From positions 62,001 to 126,000 of the forward strand of contig NZ_JAHVAO010000003.1 of NCBI RefSeq assembly GCF_019264345.1: DNA of 64,000 nt, read 5' to 3'. Each line of letters opens with the position of its first letter. Within the stretch, counting starts at the first letter, position 1. The position numbers were made by a program, and so were the translations under genes. Below are positions 6,463-13,170 of this stretch, piece by piece. Under the pieces are notes generated by a model, which saw only the letters and a program-made list of their open reading frames with translations, was not told where the DNA came from and made no database searches. The DNA comes from Marinobacter arenosus (lineage in GTDB: Bacteria; Pseudomonadota; Gammaproteobacteria; Pseudomonadales; Oleiphilaceae).

Positions 6463-7818
6463 TTAATAATCCTTGCGCTGGCTGTTTCGTGGCAGTTTTC
6501 CGGTATATGCGTAGTTGGAGTAGGTGCTGAGCAACATTAGGCGGCGATCCAGAATCTGGTCACTGAGATAAGCTGCACGAGTCTCGTCATTGTCCAGGTG
6601 GGCCAGACTGAGCTCGGATACCACATCATCATAATCGGTCTTTGATGCTGCAAAATTCTTGAAACAGCTTCTCATCCCATGGGCACACGCTACCTTGTGA
6701 TACCGAGGGTCCATAAATCCTTTCCCACCAGACTTCAGAGACTCTTTATGGATTGCTTTCACCGTGTTGTTCAATGCATTTTCGCTAATTTGCTCGTTTC
6801 CCCTATAGCCGGGAAATACGTAACGGCCTGACTGAGGCATGCCCCGTAGGATTTCTATTGCCCGCGGCACCAAAGGCACAACGTGGGCCTCGTTAGGGTT
6901 CCGGTTTTTCATTTTTGAGCCAGGAACGGTCCAGGTTCCTTCCTCCAGGTTTATTTCCGACCACTCAGCAAACTGAACCTCGGTTGGCCGAGCAACGGTC
7001 AATACTTGAAACTCTAACGCGCGCGCAGGTGTGGTGTCCCGCAACGTCAAGAGCTTCATAAAATCAGGCAGGTCTTGATGACGCATAGCTGGCTTATGTT
7101 TTGCGTGATGGATACGCTTCGCCGGCGGCAGCCAGCCATCCAGGTTTCTATCCCAATCTGCCGGGTTCTTCCCCGAGACTAGTTTCCGAGATTCCGCCAG
7201 ATCCCAAATTTGGGCAATAGTTTGGCGGACTCTCGTGGCGGTTGGTGTCTGAGTGGTCCATATGGGACTGAGCACGCGCACGACATCTTCAACGGTCAGG
7301 TCGCCGATTTGGATATCGCCAATCTCGGCTATGCATCGGTCAATAGATTTCCTTAGTCTGTTTCGCTGCCGCTTCGGATTCTTGCCACGGAAGGTCACTT
7401 CTTTAATCTTGTAATATTCTTCGGCAAGCTCACCAAAGGTGATTTTTTTGCGCTGGAGCTCGCGGTCTCGGGCTTTTCGCTCTTGATTCTGCTCCACAGG
7501 ATCTATGCCATTGCGGATGTCGGCTTTTTTTTGGCGCGCCAGCTCTCGCGCCTCTCCAAGGCTCACATCCGGGTATCCTCCCAGTCCGATTTCACGACGA
7601 CGGACGCCCACAGTGGTAATCAGCACCCAAGAGCGGGAGCCGATTTCCTGCCCAGCCGTGGGCGGCCGACACTGCAATGCAAGACCATCAATCCCACCTA
7701 CCCTGTGATAGGCGACACAGGGCTCTCCTGCTTTTCGTTTCTGACCGCCCTCTTTCACTACCCCATGGCGTAAGTTGCGAACTTGGGCGAGCCCCATTTC
7801 GGGCATTTTTTTTGGCAT
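6463..7818 (-). CDS. P4-type tyrosine integrase
   Basis: A 451-residue site-specific recombinase with the layout of phage P4/pathogenicity-island integrases: an N-terminal arm-binding domain (GLGGYPDVSLGEARELARQKK near 75-95), a core-binding domain (about 115-215), and a catalytic domain. The first catalytic Arg is in TVARPTEVQFAEW (about 276), HxxR in AHGMRSCF (about 379) and the tyrosine in RAAYLSDQ (about 416). It catalyses integration and excision of the island, usually at the 3' end of a tRNA gene. No tRNA is found next to it here. It is full length and apparently intact. Confidence 0.9.
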   Translation of the reverse strand: MPKKMPEMGLAQVRNLRHGVVKEGGQKRKAGEPCVAYHRVGGIDGLALQCRPPTAGQEIGSRSWVLITTVGVRRREIGLGGYPDVSLGEARELARQKKADIRNGIDPVEQNQERKARDRELQRKKITFGELAEEYYKIKEVTFRGKNPKRQRNRLRKSIDRCIAEIGDIQIGDLTVEDVVRVLSPIWTTQTPTATRVRQTIAQIWDLAESRKLVSGKNPADWDRNLDGWLPPAKRIHHAKHKPAMRHQDLPDFMKLLTLRDTTPARALEFQVLTVARPTEVQFAEWSEINLEEGTWTVPGSKMKNRNPNEAHVVPLVPRAIEILRGMPQSGRYVFPGYRGNEQISENALNNTVKAIHKESLKSGGKGFMDPRYHKVACAHGMRSCFKNFAASKTDYDDVVSELSLAHLDNDETRAAYLSDQILDRRLMLLSTYSNYAYTGKLPRNSQRKDY

Positions 7819-8083
7819 CGTATAACTCCATCATTTAATACCCATCATCTTACCCCTCTAAAAACCTGTCGTAAGATGGGTTCATCTGTCGTTAAACGAT
7901 ACCAATACAAATTAGCTTAGCAATACTTTTTCTTTATTTACAAATATTTAGTTACCACTTAAGACATTCTGACACTAAATTAGATATTAGTATGGAACCT
8001 GCCGGGGGTACCACATCCCATTCCAGCCGAAGCTGTTACGACCCAGAGTATCTTCAACCCCATTCCCTCAGAGCCCCAATGGC
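7819..8083. other. AT-rich gap upstream of integrase
   Basis: These 265 bases upstream of the integrase hold no gene. They are AT-rich up to about 7990 and become GC-rich after it, which may mark the island edge. A part of the minus strand near 7992-8015 faintly recalls a tRNA T-arm, but no tRNA can be folded. The integrase promoter and the attachment site are expected here but could not be located. Confidence 0.4.
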
Positions 8084-8166
8084 GCCTAACGCCCCCCAAG
8101 CTGGGAGATATTTTGGGTTTTGAGCGCAGCGCACACAATATTTCCCACCGCCATGGATTGTTAGAT
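8084..8166 (-). repeat. attC-like recombination site A
   Basis: On the minus strand it begins ATCTAAC, matching the consensus RYYYAAC, and ends GTTAGGC, matching GTTRRRY. It is 83 bases long, inside the usual attC size range. The two halves form an imperfect palindrome: TGGGARATATT is shared by one arm and the inverse complement of the other, with a central loop. It starts four bases after the stop codon of the kinase-like gene at 8171, exactly where a cassette's attC belongs. Confidence 0.7.
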
Positions 8167-8170
8167 TCAT

Positions 8171-8686
8171 CTATCTGATCTTTCGGTACACAAAGCTATT
8201 CAGCTCAGAGACCGAATTAACTATGTACAATGACTTTCTATCTGAAAATTCTTCTAATCTGGCAATGAAATCATCATTCCAGAATTTGGGGCATAGCCGC
8301 AAAACTTTATAGCTTTCAAGAGAGCCTTTTAGTACCGAACTGCCATCAGGCCAACCTTCAGGTTTTACGACCAGCCCTTTTAGAAGTCTCTTAGTCACAA
8401 ACCAGTAGCTTGTTAAGTATGGCAGATCAACGTAAACCAACGTATCAGCTGCTTCCAAACGCTGGTAAAACGAGCTTACTGGTCCAAACCCATCAATTAT
8501 CCAACGTTCAGACGATAAGATACGCTCATGTTCTTCATCGAATAAACGGCGATCTACCAGCTCCCCATTCTTTTTGTACACTATCGAATCTAGCTGGTGT
8601 AACTGTATACCAGTTGCCAACGCTAGCGCTTTGCTTAAAGTAGATTTACCGCTTCCGGGCTTACCGAAAACTGCTATTTTTTTCAT
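8171..8686 (-). CDS. P-loop kinase-like protein (topology modulation/AK-like), cassette gene
   Basis: A 171-residue protein with a Walker A motif GKPGSGKST at residues 8-16 and the fold signature of the adenylate-kinase-like FlaR/topology-modulation family: LHQLDSIVYKK after the first strand, RWIIDG (substrate loop) near residue 70, and VYVDLP near 90. It probably phosphorylates a small molecule or nucleotide; the substrate is unknown. The ATG at 8686 is chosen because an AGGCGG ribosome site precedes it and the hairpin at 8730-8754 lies before it. It is a probable integron cassette gene because an attC-like site follows its stop codon. Confidence 0.8.
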   Translation of the reverse strand: MKKIAVFGKPGSGKSTLSKALALATGIQLHQLDSIVYKKNGELVDRRLFDEEHERILSSERWIIDGFGPVSSFYQRLEAADTLVYVDLPYLTSYWFVTKRLLKGLVVKPEGWPDGSSVLKGSLESYKVLRLCPKFWNDDFIARLEEFSDRKSLYIVNSVSELNSFVYRKIR

Positions 8687-8729
8687 ACTGCCGCCTTTAA
8701 AGGATTTATTCCCATGAGGCAGAAACAGA

Positions 8730-8754
8730 AAACCCACCTCTCTGGGGTGGGTTT
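8730..8754. terminator. Hairpin upstream of cassette gene
   Basis: AAACCCACC (8730-8738) and GGTGGGTTT (8746-8754) form a perfect 9-bp stem with a 7-base loop. Flanking A- and T-rich bases make it look like a short bidirectional terminator. It sits 44 bases before the kinase-like gene, so it may insulate that gene from upstream transcription. Confidence 0.55.
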
Positions 8755-8907
8755 GATAAATTACAGACGCATCAAAACTCCCACCATTCCTAGGGAATGA
8801 TGATAATTCGAGACATTTTGTGCGTAAGATTTAGGTTCATGCGACTTAGCCTGCTAAAGGAGCACCATCATGTCAACTGAAAGTCGGATGAAGCTTTTCT
8901 CGTAAGC

Positions 8908-8985
8908 ATATAACGCGAAGCTTTGCGGCAATTTTGGAGCCGCGAAGCGGTGGAAAAATTGTCCGGCAACAGCCGCTGGTTATCC
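8908..8985 (-). repeat. attC-like recombination site B
   Basis: On the minus strand it runs from GGATAAC to GTTATAT(GC), 78 bases, beginning just after the stop codon of the YoeB gene. The end segments are variants of the RYYYAAC and GTTRRRY core sites. The arms pair well (TAAC, GCT, TTGC and CAATTTT are shared with the inverse complement of the other arm, with small bulges). The loop contains its own CCGC-GAA-GCGG mini-hairpin, as in many large attC sites. The match is less perfect than site A. Confidence 0.6.
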
Positions 8986-8986
8986 A

Positions 8987-9250
8987 TTATTCGAAGTGGC
9001 TCCAGAGTCTGAGGATTATCACCACTTGCTCGTCCTCTAGACCTTGGTAGACCGGGCGATGCAGAATATCAATGCGGCGTGAATAGGCCCCCGCAAGATC
9101 ACCAATGAGCTTCTCAAGCGGAGGTGGTTTGCGGTATCGATCTTCCGCTATCAGCACTAACAGTTCCTGAGCTTTTGGTTTGAGGCCGCTGGAGGCCCGT
9201 TTCTTTGCATCTTTCTGGGCTTGCTTGGTGTAAACCAACTTCCATGTCAC
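8987..9250 (-). CDS. yoeB: Txe/YoeB-family toxin
   Basis: An 87-residue RelE-superfamily mRNA interferase. The family hallmarks are present: LVYTKQAQKDAKK at the N-terminus, PPLEKLIGDLAGAYSRRID in the middle, HRPVYQ and the C-terminal LWSHFE, where the terminal aromatic/His residues belong to the active site (YoeB ends in HYH/HYE-like residues). Translation starts at a GTG that overlaps the antitoxin stop (GTGA), the normal coupling in these modules. The antitoxin upstream appears to lack its N-terminal half, so the toxin may be silent or controlled elsewhere. An attC-like site follows the stop by one base. Confidence 0.85.
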   Translation of the reverse strand: MTWKLVYTKQAQKDAKKRASSGLKPKAQELLVLIAEDRYRKPPPLEKLIGDLAGAYSRRIDILHRPVYQGLEDEQVVIILRLWSHFE

Positions 9251-9405
9251 CAGCCCAGCTCCTCATCGCATTCATCCATGGGGGCATCCATCCCCTCACG
9301 AATAGACTCCCGCATACCTGGTACGGAGAGCAGGTAAAGTGTTTCCTGAATTACAGACCAGTCTTCCTCGGAAACCTGAACGGCTTTGACTCGATGATTG
9401 CACCA
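9247..9405 (-). pseudogene. Phd/YefM-family antitoxin remnant
   Basis: The frame ending at 9247 reads AVQVSEEDWSVIQETLYLL, then SVPGMRESIREGM and DECDEELGW at the C-terminus. This is the toxin-binding second half of a Phd/YefM antitoxin. Upstream the sequence no longer matches the usual DNA-binding N-terminus, and no ATG, GTG or TTG is present in frame; the remaining upstream residues look frameshifted (a different frame reads GAIIESKP). The stop overlaps the toxin's GTG start. The upper limit given is approximate. Confidence 0.65.
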
Positions 9406-9417
9406 ATTTGACTGCGT

Positions 9418-9467
9418 CGTGATTACTTTCCAACGGCCCTGGAAGGACCCGCTGGAAAGTAATCACG
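9418..9467. terminator. Perfect 15-bp inverted repeat
   Basis: CGTGATTACTTTCCA (9418-9432) is repeated exactly in inverse complement at 9453-9467 around a 20-base loop. It lies 12 bases after the stop of the lipoprotein gene at 9479 and just upstream of the antitoxin remnant. It can form a very stable hairpin that would work as a terminator for the lipoprotein gene, although no T-run follows. It lacks attC core sites. Confidence 0.55.
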
Positions 9468-9478
9468 CCAAACGAAAC

Positions 9479-11179
9479 TCAGTCCGCCGACAACTCAATC
9501 ACATCAATCCCGTACAGGGTGGTCGTGCCACTCACTTCATTACCCACCGCCAGCATGGGCATGCTGTTAGGACTGTCTCCGGCAGGAATGAAGGCCAGTC
9601 CTTCGGGCCCCAGGTCACCGGCCAGGCCATTTTCCAGGTCGGTCTGTGACACCGAGAAGTCGCGATTATTGAGGTACTGAACAAACTCCGGGTTCTGTGG
9701 ATTCGTCACGTTGTACACCATGATGCCGCCGGCGCGCTCAAGCCCGATAAAAGCGAACGTCTGGCCGTTAATCTCCCCGACCGTGATGGCCTCCGGCTCA
9801 GGGCCTTTGTCGTCCGAGCGGTTGTCGAACGAGTTCTCGTCGTTGTTGCCGTTGAAGTTGTCCGGAATCAGGCGCGCGGTGATGCGCTCAAACTCGCTGC
9901 CGCTGTCGAATACCTGCGTTCCATCGGCTGACCAGATCGAGAAGGACCGGGCGCCGTAGGCATAGAGTTCCTCATACACGCAGGTGGTTTCCACATAGGT
10001 GGTGTCGTACTCGCCGGCGGTCAGGGTGACATTGGCGGGATCGCTCGGATCGCAGGAGGCACCATAGCCCAGCGTGGAGGTCACGTTCAGGCGTCCAAGG
10101 CTCTCGGCTTCCTGAAGCTCGGCCGCATCCGGAAACGCCGCGGCATCCAGAGTCAGGTCAGCAACGCGGAATTCCTCGCTGAAGCCGGGGTAGTCCCGGG
10201 AGTCCCCCTCGTTGGCGGTGAGGTAGTAGGTCTTGCCGTTATAGCCGTAGCTGGCGATAGCGTCCGGGTTGTACATGCCCTTTACCGGCCAGTTGCGGAG
10301 GTTAATGCCGTTGTCTTCGTTACTGGCATCCAGCTCGTTGCCCAACAGGCTGTGATTCTTGAATCCCAGTGGCAGGATGGCGGTGATTTCGCCTGCGGCA
10401 ATATCCAGCTCGGCAACCGCGTTGTTTTCCTGCAAGGCAATCCAGGCGGTCTCGTTATCCAGGGAGACGGCGATGTATTCCGGCTCCAGGTCCTGTGCCA
10501 GCGTAGCGCCCGGCCCGAACACCCGCACACCCTGTGACACAAGGTCGGTCTGCTGGGCGTTAAACGCCGTAAAGTCCGCCGTGGTGACCGTGGCCGCGCC
10601 AACACCATTGGAGAGGTCAATGATGCTGACGGAACCTTCCGGATCGTTAGTGTAATCGTCGCTCGGCTCGCCTTCGTTCGCGACCAGCACAGCCTGGCCA
10701 TCCCGAGTGAAGGTGACCATGTCGGGCAACGCGCCAACGGTCACTTCCCCGACCTTGTTCAGGTCGGTGGTGTTGTAGAACACCACTTTGCCGTTGTCCT
10801 GCTTCACCGGTGCCTCGATGGCGACGGCTACGAGATCCCCGTAAACCGCGACGCTGTTGGCTGAGGCGCCTTCGGTGGTGGCGTCGATGGTACTGAGTTT
10901 GGTGGGCGTTTCCGGATCGTTGATGTCCAACACATCAACGGTGGAGTCATTGGCGTTGATCACGAACAGGCGTTGGTTGACCGAGTCGTGAGCGACGATT
11001 TCGGCAGCGCCCTCGTCAAACGCCCCGCTGGCGTAGGTGCCCAGCTTGCTCAATTCGATCAGGGTCTGACTGGTGCCAGATGCGCCGTCGGTGCCGTCAT
11101 CACCGTCGTCTACACAACCTGTAAGTGCGAGAAATGAGCCCGTGATGGCTAGAGTCAGGAGAGATTTGCGAAATTCCAT
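9479..11179 (-). CDS. Choice-of-anchor I lipoprotein, phosphatase-associated type
   Basis: A 566-residue secreted protein with a lipoprotein signal (LAITGSFLALTGC, lipobox Cys about residue 22) followed by an acidic Gly/Asp linker and a beta-propeller-like body. The repeated blades include VNQRLFVINANDSTVDVLDI, VLVANEGEPSDDY, YLTANEGDSRDYPGF and the C-terminal GPEPEAITVGEINGQTFAFIGLER, all typical of the choice-of-anchor I family often annotated as alkaline phosphatase. GAGG precedes the ATG at 11179. Four PhoB-type half-sites upstream (11236-11275) suggest induction under phosphate limitation. An enzymatic activity is not established for the family as I know it. Confidence 0.8.
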   Translation of the reverse strand: MEFRKSLLTLAITGSFLALTGCVDDGDDGTDGASGTSQTLIELSKLGTYASGAFDEGAAEIVAHDSVNQRLFVINANDSTVDVLDINDPETPTKLSTIDATTEGASANSVAVYGDLVAVAIEAPVKQDNGKVVFYNTTDLNKVGEVTVGALPDMVTFTRDGQAVLVANEGEPSDDYTNDPEGSVSIIDLSNGVGAATVTTADFTAFNAQQTDLVSQGVRVFGPGATLAQDLEPEYIAVSLDNETAWIALQENNAVAELDIAAGEITAILPLGFKNHSLLGNELDASNEDNGINLRNWPVKGMYNPDAIASYGYNGKTYYLTANEGDSRDYPGFSEEFRVADLTLDAAAFPDAAELQEAESLGRLNVTSTLGYGASCDPSDPANVTLTAGEYDTTYVETTCVYEELYAYGARSFSIWSADGTQVFDSGSEFERITARLIPDNFNGNNDENSFDNRSDDKGPEPEAITVGEINGQTFAFIGLERAGGIMVYNVTNPQNPEFVQYLNNRDFSVSQTDLENGLAGDLGPEGLAFIPAGDSPNSMPMLAVGNEVSGTTTLYGIDVIELSAD

Positions 11180-11235
11180 GGTCGCCTCAGTGTGTCCAAT
11201 GTGTTGGTATTTCGGACACACCCTAAAGAGGCTTT

Positions 11236-11275
11236 ATGACAGTTCCCGGTCAGTTATACGACAGTTTCAGGTCAG
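11236..11275 (-). promoter_or_regulatory. Tandem Pho box (four PhoB half-sites)
   Basis: Reading the minus strand toward the lipoprotein gene, four 7-mers start exactly 11 bases apart: CTGACCT, CTGTCGT, CTGACCG and CTGTCAT, separated by A/T- or G/A-rich 4-mers. The consensus PhoB half-site is CTGTCAT with 4-base AT-rich spacers. The array ends 56 bases before the start codon, leaving room for a -10 element and a short leader. The spacing and similarity are seen directly; PhoB binding is inferred. Confidence 0.75.
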
Positions 11276-11297
11276 GCGGGATCGGGTCCCGCCTGAC
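11271..11297 (-). terminator. Hairpin after lipoprotein gene, overlapping Pho box
   Basis: GTCAGGCGGGA (11271-11281) and TCCCGCCTGAC (11287-11297) form a perfect 11-bp stem with a 5-base loop, seven bases after the stop codon at 11304. There is no T-run. The arm at 11271-11275 is shared with the outermost PhoB half-site. Confidence 0.6.
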
Positions 11298-11303
11298 TCT
11301 GGT

Positions 11304-12239
11304 TTACAGCGGCAGCGCCGCGCCGCAGGTGTTCTGATAGGAAACCTCACTGCCATTGACCAGCACTTCCAGCCCGAAGCCCCGGCCGGTGCTCTGGCCA
11401 TAGCGCGCTTCAACGGTACCATCCCCTTCCAGAAGAATGTGCCCCCGGATGGGGCAATCTTCCGTCAACATCACCTCTAAGGGGATCGGTGTGGAGTACG
11501 AGACATAGCCCGCAAGAGCAGAGCTCACCAGATCGGCTGTCATGGAAAGTGTGATGACGTCACCAGACTGGGAGACCTTGAATTCGGAATCCCGCGTTGC
11601 GACGTAGTCACTGCCCAGCCGGTATTCCATCGATGGCGATTTCGTGGTTACAGTGAAATCAGACTCATTGGTGACGCTGATTGTCGACGTCTGGCTGCCA
11701 AGGATCGCAAGCGCTTCACCGGTATCCAGTTTCTGTCCCGAAATATTGATCCGATCCACGACGGTTGCCGAGGAACCGCCGCTGGAAGCCGTTAGATCCG
11801 ATCGGTATTCGCCATTCAGTTGAAGCAAGCCATGGCTGAACGTCTGCACCTGGCACTTACTGAACGTAAACACGTAGCTCTCGCTGGTGGCACCCACGGA
11901 CTGTTGAACATTCACCACGCCATCCGCATTTGCGCAGCTGTACTCCGGCTCAGCCGCCGCCGCCGTGGCCACCGCCGTGCCGCCAGACGGTGCCAGGAGG
12001 GAGGTCTCAACGTCCTCGACAAGCGAAACCACGTCATTGATGTCCGAGTAGGCCGCCGTGGCGTCCTCAAAATCACTCTGAACCCGCAACGAAGCCTTTT
12101 TATCGCCAAAACCCTGAGTGTCGAGAGACAGCTGGGTTGGCGAACTCGCCGATCCACCACCTCCACCGCCTCCGCCACAGCCCGTGATCAGAACGGTTGC
12201 CACTGCCATTGAGAAGTACTTCACGCCTGCCATGTCCAT
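11304..12239 (-). CDS. Hypothetical Gly-rich lipoprotein
   Basis: A 311-residue protein with a lipoprotein signal (FSMAVATVLITGC) followed by a run of eight glycines, a common flexible linker of surface lipoproteins in this group. The remainder is a beta-rich, Ser/Thr-rich domain with four further cysteines (such as YSCANADG, FSKCQVQ, TEDCPIRG and QNTCGAALPL), which could form disulphides. No family is recognised. AAGGAG lies nine bases before the ATG. It is located at the cell envelope by its signal; function unknown. Confidence 0.7.
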   Translation of the reverse strand: MDMAGVKYFSMAVATVLITGCGGGGGGGGSASSPTQLSLDTQGFGDKKASLRVQSDFEDATAAYSDINDVVSLVEDVETSLLAPSGGTAVATAAAAEPEYSCANADGVVNVQQSVGATSESYVFTFSKCQVQTFSHGLLQLNGEYRSDLTASSGGSSATVVDRINISGQKLDTGEALAILGSQTSTISVTNESDFTVTTKSPSMEYRLGSDYVATRDSEFKVSQSGDVITLSMTADLVSSALAGYVSYSTPIPLEVMLTEDCPIRGHILLEGDGTVEARYGQSTGRGFGLEVLVNGSEVSYQNTCGAALPL

Positions 12240-12528
12240 TTTTTACTGCTCCTTTTCGGGATACACCTTGATCGCATCCGGACCATGCGACCACCCGGCA
12301 TTACCGCCCCAGAAGAGATTCCCGGGGCGAATGATTTATGTACCTATAAGCTACCGTCTAATCGGACAATTGCCAGTCCAGTCCCTCACTATCTAACGGT
12401 GATGGCGTTAAAATTGAGGGCTGTGTCACATCCTGTTTGTGCCTCGGGTAGCGATCATCCGGGTTTCAGCCATCGCGAATTGTCGTAGACTACGTCGCCA
12501 ACTTGATCTGACAGAGGTAACGCCTGCC

Positions 12529-13170
12529 ATGAAATACCGCATCATCCCGGTAACTCCGTTTCAGCAGAACTGCTCGCTGATCTGGTGTGAAACAACCCGG
12601 AAAGCCGCGGTGGTCGATCCTGGCGGCGATCTGGACCGGATTCGCGCTGCCGTGAGCGAGGAAGCCGTTACCGTCGAAAAGATCCTGCTCACCCATGCCC
12701 ACATTGACCACGCCGGAGGCACGGCGGAGCTGGCGCGGGAGCTGGCTGTTCCGATCGAGGGTCCTCACCGGGAGGACCAGTTCTGGATTACGGGTCTACC
12801 CCAGCAGGCTCAGATGTTCGGTTTCCCGACCCCAGAGACGTTCACCCCGGACCGCTGGCTGAACGATGGCGACGAGGTGACCGTCGGCGACCAGACCCTG
12901 GCGGTGCTGCATTGCCCGGGCCACACACCGGGGCACGTGGTGTTTTTCAATCAGGCGTCCAGACTGGCCCTGGTTGGCGATGTCATCTTTCACGGTTCCA
13001 TCGGCCGAACCGATTTCCCGAAAGGCGACCATGCCACGCTGATCCGGTCGATCCGGGAAAAACTGTTTCCGCTGGGGGACGACGTCGCCTTTGTCCCGGG
13101 GCACGGCCCCATGTCCACGTTTGGACAGGAGCGGGCCACCAACCCGTTTGTCTCGGACCACCGAGGCTAA
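12529..13170 (+). CDS. MBL-fold hydrolase, YcbL/glyoxalase II-like
   Basis: A 213-residue metallo-beta-lactamase-fold enzyme. All metal ligands are visible: [10 protein letters not shown] (THxHxDH, about residues 56-65), HCPGHTPGH (about 128-136), [15 protein letters not shown] (bridging Asp and the GRTD motif of the YcbL type II glyoxalases) and PGHGP near the C-terminus. It probably hydrolyses S-lactoylglutathione or a related thioester in the cytoplasm. The ATG at 12529 gives the family's usual length; an upstream extension in the same frame to 12439 lacks homologous sequence. It is convergent with the chemoreceptor, overlapping its stop by four bases. Confidence 0.85.
   Translation: MKYRIIPVTPFQQNCSLIWCETTRKAAVVDPGGDLDRIRAAVSEEAVTVEKILLTHAHIDHAGGTAELARELAVPIEGPHREDQFWITGLPQQAQMFGFPTPETFTPDRWLNDGDEVTVGDQTLAVLHCPGHTPGHVVFFNQASRLALVGDVIFHGSIGRTDFPKGDHATLIRSIREKLFPLGDDVAFVPGHGPMSTFGQERATNPFVSDHRG

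Larger units (their letters stand above)
1..8083. mobile_element. Genomic island (right-hand part)
   Basis: The stretch carries two unrelated tyrosine recombinases (1792-2781 and 6463-7818), an AlpA-like regulator, orphan antitoxin-type genes and several unrecognised small genes. It is visibly richer in A and T than the core chromosome that follows from about 9.5 kb. No tRNA or direct repeat marking either end could be found; the left end lies outside the window, and the right limit given here is simply the start of the first attC site. Calling it one island is inference; it could be several insertions side by side. Confidence 0.6.
8084..9405 (-). mobile_element. CALIN-like pair of integron gene cassettes
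   Basis: Two minus-strand genes are each followed, within a few bases of the stop codon, by an attC-like site (8084-8166 and 8908-8985). This is the gene-then-attC order of integron cassettes, both in the same orientation. No integron integrase gene is present in the window, so the array fits the description of a cluster of attC sites lacking an integrase. Beyond the second gene no third attC site is seen; an unrelated perfect inverted repeat starts at 9418. Confidence 0.6.

Noticed and set aside
7981..8040. tRNA-like T-arm on the minus strand as attachment site of the P4-type integrase
   Set aside because: Only a GGCAGGTTC-like stretch fits; no acceptor, D or anticodon arm can be formed and there is no CCA.
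8870..8905. 11-codon plus-strand mini-ORF with a strong AAGGAG site, ending just before attC site B
   Set aside because: Too short to support as a gene and opposite to the cassette orientation; it may be a chance motif or a truncated gene start.
9418..9467. Third attC site
   Set aside because: A perfect palindrome without RYYYAAC or GTTRRRY cores at its ends; attC sites have unpaired extrahelical bases and these cores.
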